This document shows positions 61,701 to 64,000 of a stretch of 64,000 nt of DNA, piece by piece. Origin of the DNA: Selenomonadales bacterium (GTDB lineage Bacteria > Bacillota > Clostridia > Christensenellales > QALW01); assembly GCA_003150515.1 (NCBI GenBank), contig QALW01000044.1, positions 1 to 64,000 on the forward strand, given 5' to 3'. Below the pieces are notes generated by a model. That model was not told the origin of the DNA and searched no databases. It worked only from the letters and a program-made list of their open reading frames with translations. The translations under genes were made by a program, and so were the position numbers. The first letter of the stretch is position 1. Every line of letters begins with the position of its first letter.

Positions 61701-61904
61701 GCGCGCAAAGAGCAGGGGCTGGAAGTGACGGACCATATAGAATTAACTCTTGACGCTCAGGGAGCGCTTAGAGAAGCAATTGAAAAGCACAGCGCGCAGC
61801 TATGCGGAGACGTGCTTTGCACTCGGCTGAGCTTTGCATCTTTAACGGGCAAAGAGATGGATATAAATGGAAGCCGATGCGTAGCGGAGATTAAAAAGGC
61901 GTAA
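58800..61904 (+). CDS. ileS: Isoleucyl-tRNA synthetase
   Basis: This 1034-aa class I synthetase has the HIGH motif in KPHIGHVLTRA (about residue 57) and KMSKS as KMSKHKGNV, an editing domain (AWTTTPWTLPSN), a zinc-type CEKCGGEM segment, and a C-terminal anticodon-binding domain. Sequence style (WDTHGLPVE, PYCPRCGTALSSHEVAQGYK) is that of the type 2, eukaryote-like IleRS, which is often less sensitive to mupirocin. It charges tRNA-Ile. GGAGG precedes the ATG. The leader carries T-box stem I with an Ile specifier. Confidence 0.95.
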   Translation: MYKKVDTGLNFVEREQEVLDFWKENHIFEKSVQENSEGPNFTFYDGPPTANGKPHIGHVLTRAIKDLIPRYRTMKGYRVPRKAGWDTHGLPVELEVEKQLGINGKPQIESYGIEPFIQKCKESVWKYKSEWERMSDHVAYWADMEHPYVTYEDNYIESEWWALKQIADKGLLYKGHKIVPYCPRCGTALSSHEVAQGYKDVKETSAFVAFKAKGLEETYLLAWTTTPWTLPSNVALCVNADEEYVYARLDGKIYILAGALADVLGEGYEIIRRVKGHELCGMEYEPLFDFAQVKKKAWYVVADGYVTLDSGSGIVHIAPAFGEDDARVGRENNLPFVQMVDAQGKFVPECAPYAGMFVKDADKPIIKDLKSRGLLFKTLEFEHSYPYCWRCDTPLLYYARQTWFIRMTAVRDKLIENNRKINWIPETIKEGRMGNFLENVMDWALSRERYWGTPLPVWECECGHFHVVGSRKELSELTGAPEELELHKPYLDPLKIKCEKCGGEMRRASEVIDCWFDSGSMPFAQWHYPFENKELFEQNFPADFISEAIDQTRGWFYSLSAISTLLFDSPAFKNCIVLGHVGDKDGIKMSKHKGNVVDPWDALNAQGADAVRWYFYTGSSPWLPSRFSLDAVSEAQRKFMGTLWNTYAFYVLYAEIDQFNPTEYKLEYDKLSLMDKWILSKLNSLIEFVDSSLGNYIITEPARVMAEFTDELSNWYVRRCRERYWGSEMTQDKINAYMTLYTVLCTMAKLSAPFTPFMAESIYQNLVRGLDCNAPESVHLCAFPVCQNVYIDKELEAHMETALSVVVLGRACRSGAGIKNRQPLSKIYVKSDKRLPDEFSALIADELNVKAVEYLADDSRFTTYSLKPQMRTLGPKYGRLLGEIGKYLAQADGSAVVEAVKNGGVYTFELSGQQIELGENDLLITAVSREGYVSEADGGTVVVLDTALNDELIAEGYVRELVSKIQNARKEQGLEVTDHIELTLDAQGALREAIEKHSAQLCGDVLCTRLSFASLTGKEMDINGSRCVAEIKKA

Positions 61905-62124
61905 GAAATTATTACTGGCTCAGGGAGGATAAGAGAGGAAGATTTCGGATTGTGCGGGAGTTTAGGCTGCCCAGCGCGGCATTGCGGTTCGCGCGGCCGC
62001 GCCGCCCCCGCCTCCCCCACCCAGAGCGGCCTTTGAGCGCAGCCTGGCTTTATGAGCGCCCGCCCGGAGCCGGGGCGGCGCTGGTTACATGGGCGGATAT
62101 ACAAAAAAGGAGGGAGCAGGAAAA

Positions 62125-62979
62125 ATGTTCTTAGCCGGAGATTGGCAGGATTATGAAATTATAGATACCGGCGACGGGATGAAATACGAGCGCTGGGGCG
62201 GCATATTTCTTCTGCGTCCCGATCCGCAGGTTATATGGCCGTATTTTGAGGAGCCGGGGCGCGTGGACGGATATTATAAGCGCTCGGCGCAGGGCGGAGG
62301 CTCCTGGCATTTTCCGGGCCGGGCGCCTGAAAGCTGGACTATTGAGCGAAACGGGCTTAAATTTAAAATTAAGCCTATGGGCTTTAAGCATACCGGGCTT
62401 TTCCCGGAGCAGGCTGCCAACTGGGACTGGATGTGCGCGCTGGTGCGAAATGCAGGCAGGCCGGTTAAGATTTTAAATCTATTCGGATATACCGGCGGCG
62501 CAACGGCGGCGCTGGCTCAGGCGGGCGCGGCGGTCACCCATGTGGACGCCGCTAAAAATATGGTTGCGCACGGCAGAGAGAATCTGGCCCTGTCGGGGCT
62601 GGCGGACAGGCCTGTGAGATGGATTGTAGAGGACTGCCGGAAATTCGTGGAGCGTGAAATGCGGCGGGGCAACAGCTACGACGGAATTATTATGGATCCT
62701 CCCAGTTACGGCCGCGGCCCGTCGGGCCAGGTCTGGAAGCTGGAGGAGGAGCTCTATCCCTTTGTCTCCCTATGCATGAACGTGCTTTCGGATAATCCGC
62801 TTTTTATGCTTATTAACAGCTACACTACAGGGCTTCAGCCGCTGGTATTATATAATATACTCTCCCGGCTGTTCAAAGGCAGGGGAGGGCGTATAGAAGC
62901 CGCGGAGGTGGGCCTGCCTGTAACGCGCGGAGGAATAATACTGCCCTGCGGCGCTTCGGGGCGCTGGCAGAACGCCTGA
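62125..62979 (+). CDS. SAM-dependent methyltransferase, RlmI/RlmK-like
   Basis: This 284-aa protein has a class I methyltransferase core: ILNLFGYTGGATAALAQAGA (SAM motif I), THVDAAKNMVAHGRENLALS (motif II) and IIMDPPSYGRGP (motif IV, DPPSYG), as in enzymes that methylate 23S rRNA bases. It lacks the N-terminal PUA domain of RlmI. I chose the ATG at 62125 with AAGGAGGG upstream. The gap 61905-62124 before it contains only GC-rich hairpins (for example GCGCGGC/GCCGCGC near 61976). Confidence 0.85.
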   Translation: MFLAGDWQDYEIIDTGDGMKYERWGGIFLLRPDPQVIWPYFEEPGRVDGYYKRSAQGGGSWHFPGRAPESWTIERNGLKFKIKPMGFKHTGLFPEQAANWDWMCALVRNAGRPVKILNLFGYTGGATAALAQAGAAVTHVDAAKNMVAHGRENLALSGLADRPVRWIVEDCRKFVEREMRRGNSYDGIIMDPPSYGRGPSGQVWKLEEELYPFVSLCMNVLSDNPLFMLINSYTTGLQPLVLYNILSRLFKGRGGRIEAAEVGLPVTRGGIILPCGASGRWQNA

Positions 62980-62995
62980 CGGCTGTTTCTGGGCA

Positions 62996-63029
62996 GGCGC
63001 AGGCCGGGGCGCGGCCGGAGCCCTGCGCC
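62996..63029 (+). terminator. GC-rich hairpin after the methyltransferase gene
   Basis: GGCGCAG (62996-63002) pairs with CTGCGCC (63023-63029), with an inner GGCC/GGCC pairing. No T-tract; weak as a terminator. Confidence 0.35.
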
Positions 63030-63156
63030 GCTGCATGCGCGCGGGCTTAAGAATCTCCCGGCGTTTCATAAATTTCGGATTATTAATCCGGAAGAGCGCC
63101 TTTCCGCGCCTGATAGGGGTTCTGCGCAAATTTAATGAATGGACGAGGATTGATAT

Positions 63157-63858
63157 ATGCCTAAGCTGCAAATTTTATTTGAGGATAATCATTGCATAGT
63201 GGTGGATAAGCCCAATAATCTTCCCGTACAGGCGGATTCCAGCGGAGACGCGGATTTGCTGAGTATGGCCAAGGAATATGTCCGGGAAAAATATAATAAG
63301 CCGGGCGAAGCGTATATAGGGCTGGTGCACCGCCTGGACAGGCCGGCCGGAGGGCTGGTTGTGCTGGCCAAAACCTCAAAGGCCGCGGCCCGGCTCTCGG
63401 CGCAGGCAAGAGAGAGGGAATTGGGCAGGCAGTATCTTCTTATAGTCAGAGGGGCGCCTAAGGCGCGCGCGGGAGAAATTAAAAATTATCTTCTTAAGGA
63501 GCCTGCCGCCAATATGGTGCGCATTGTGCCCGCCGCGACAGAGGGGGCCAAGGAGGCCGTTCTTAATTATAAATTGCTTCAGACAATCAATCAGCCCGGA
63601 GAAGGAGAGCTCTCTTTAATAGAGGTAAGCCTGCAAACAGGCCGCTCCCATCAGATAAGAGTGCAGATGGCGGGCTTGGGATGCCCTCTTTACGGCGATC
63701 AGAAATACGGCCCCCATTTGAATAAAAAGGGCCAGCAGCTTGCCCTGCATGCGGCAAAATTGAGCTTTATCCATCCCACGCTTAAGGATAAGCGCGTGTT
63801 TATAAGCTATCCCCCGGCTAAAGCGCCCTGGACATATTTCAATATAAATCTGGAATAG
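63157..63858 (+). CDS. RluA-family pseudouridine synthase
   Basis: This 233-aa protein has the RluA catalytic core HRLDRPAGGLVVLAKT (catalytic Asp), EVSLQTGRSHQIRVQM and LYGDQKYG. There is no S4 domain, like RluA/TruC-type short forms. It converts uridines to pseudouridine in rRNA or tRNA; the target site is not predictable. GAGG lies upstream of the ATG. Confidence 0.9.
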   Translation: MPKLQILFEDNHCIVVDKPNNLPVQADSSGDADLLSMAKEYVREKYNKPGEAYIGLVHRLDRPAGGLVVLAKTSKAAARLSAQARERELGRQYLLIVRGAPKARAGEIKNYLLKEPAANMVRIVPAATEGAKEAVLNYKLLQTINQPGEGELSLIEVSLQTGRSHQIRVQMAGLGCPLYGDQKYGPHLNKKGQQLALHAAKLSFIHPTLKDKRVFISYPPAKAPWTYFNINLE

Positions 63859-63913
63859 ATTGAATGCGGCCCCTCAGAAATATAAGCAGGGCAATGATGA
63901 TAAATCTTTTTTA

Positions 63914-63942
63914 CCCTCGCTGAGCCGCTGAGGGAGTTTTTT
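63914..63942 (+). terminator. Terminator after the pseudouridine synthase gene
   Basis: CCCTC (63914-63918) pairs with GAGGG (63930-63934) and is followed within two bases by six T. After it, an ATG at 63988 may open a further gene cut by the window end. Confidence 0.6.
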
Positions 63943-64000
63943 AATTTTCGAGCGGGGCTGCCGGGGCGGAAAGGGGAGACTGTACATATGGATTTTACGG

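Noticed and set aside
1..64000. tRNA, rRNA, tmRNA or transposase genes
   Set aside because: I scanned the gaps for tRNA-like CCA-ended clover-leaves with TTCGANTC arms and for transposase motifs and found none that I could support.
63988..64000. Start of a further gene at the window end
   Set aside because: Only four codons are visible, so neither frame nor function can be supported.

Overview
The window reads as a chromosome segment of an anaerobic, Gram-positive-type bacterium, most likely an uncultured member of the Clostridia (Bacillota). The evidence is strong aggaggt ribosome binding sites, a T-box-like leader before ileS, a one-step DapL diaminopimelate pathway, an ANTAR regulator beside glutamine synthetase, an archaeal/clostridial-style split glutamate synthase, ferredoxin-rich proteins, and lipoproteins with low-complexity Ser/Pro/Gly linkers. 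Many promoters have the form TTGCAW or TTGACW, 17-18 nt, TATAAT. I cannot place it below class from the sequence alone. I see no rRNA, tRNA, CRISPR array, transposase or integrase.

Layout. 0.1-4.5 kb: two divergent XRE regulators, a membrane-anchored vWA protein, a candidate oriC with DnaA boxes, and dnaA (without dnaN or recF beside it). 4.5-13.3 kb, minus strand: glnA, an ANTAR regulator, carA, a carB-dapF fused reading frame, and dapL. 13.4-27.5 kb, plus strand: a GtrII-like membrane protein, a beta-propeller lipoprotein, rpsF-ssb-rpsR, an amino-acid ABC transporter, and a five-gene split glutamate synthase operon behind a promoter-proximal terminator hairpin. 27.6-39.2 kb, minus strand: a large lipoprotein of unknown function, rluB, an acyl-CoA synthetase with an XRE-cupin regulator, htpG, homoserine dehydrogenase, coaX and an ECF S component (probably pantothenate). 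39.8-50.3 kb, plus strand: a compact podovirus-like packaging and head cluster (small and large terminase, portal, scaffold, capsid, connector and tail-side genes, LysM protein) with no integrase, repressor, replication or lysis gene. 50.5-64 kb: a small zinc-ribbon membrane protein, an LDH-fold dehydrogenase that is more likely a malate dehydrogenase, malic enzyme, an SH3 exported protein, a CotH/lamin-tail lipoprotein, ileS, an RlmI-like methyltransferase and an RluA-type pseudouridine synthase.

The least explained structure is intergenic. About ten gaps contain multi-hairpin mosaics about 130-170 bp long. Their linkers, some loops and their end motifs are conserved, but their stems differ completely in sequence from copy to copy while staying almost perfectly self-complementary. 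A second short repeat around CTCCTTTAAAGGGCGGGGC accompanies three of them in the same relative orientation. The mosaics occur between housekeeping genes and also inside the phage-like cluster, which suggests that the cluster has been resident for a long time. This family, the carB-dapF fusion, the integrase-less capsid cluster and an ileS leader with T-box stem I and stem III but no recognisable UGGN T-box core are the main points for follow-up.
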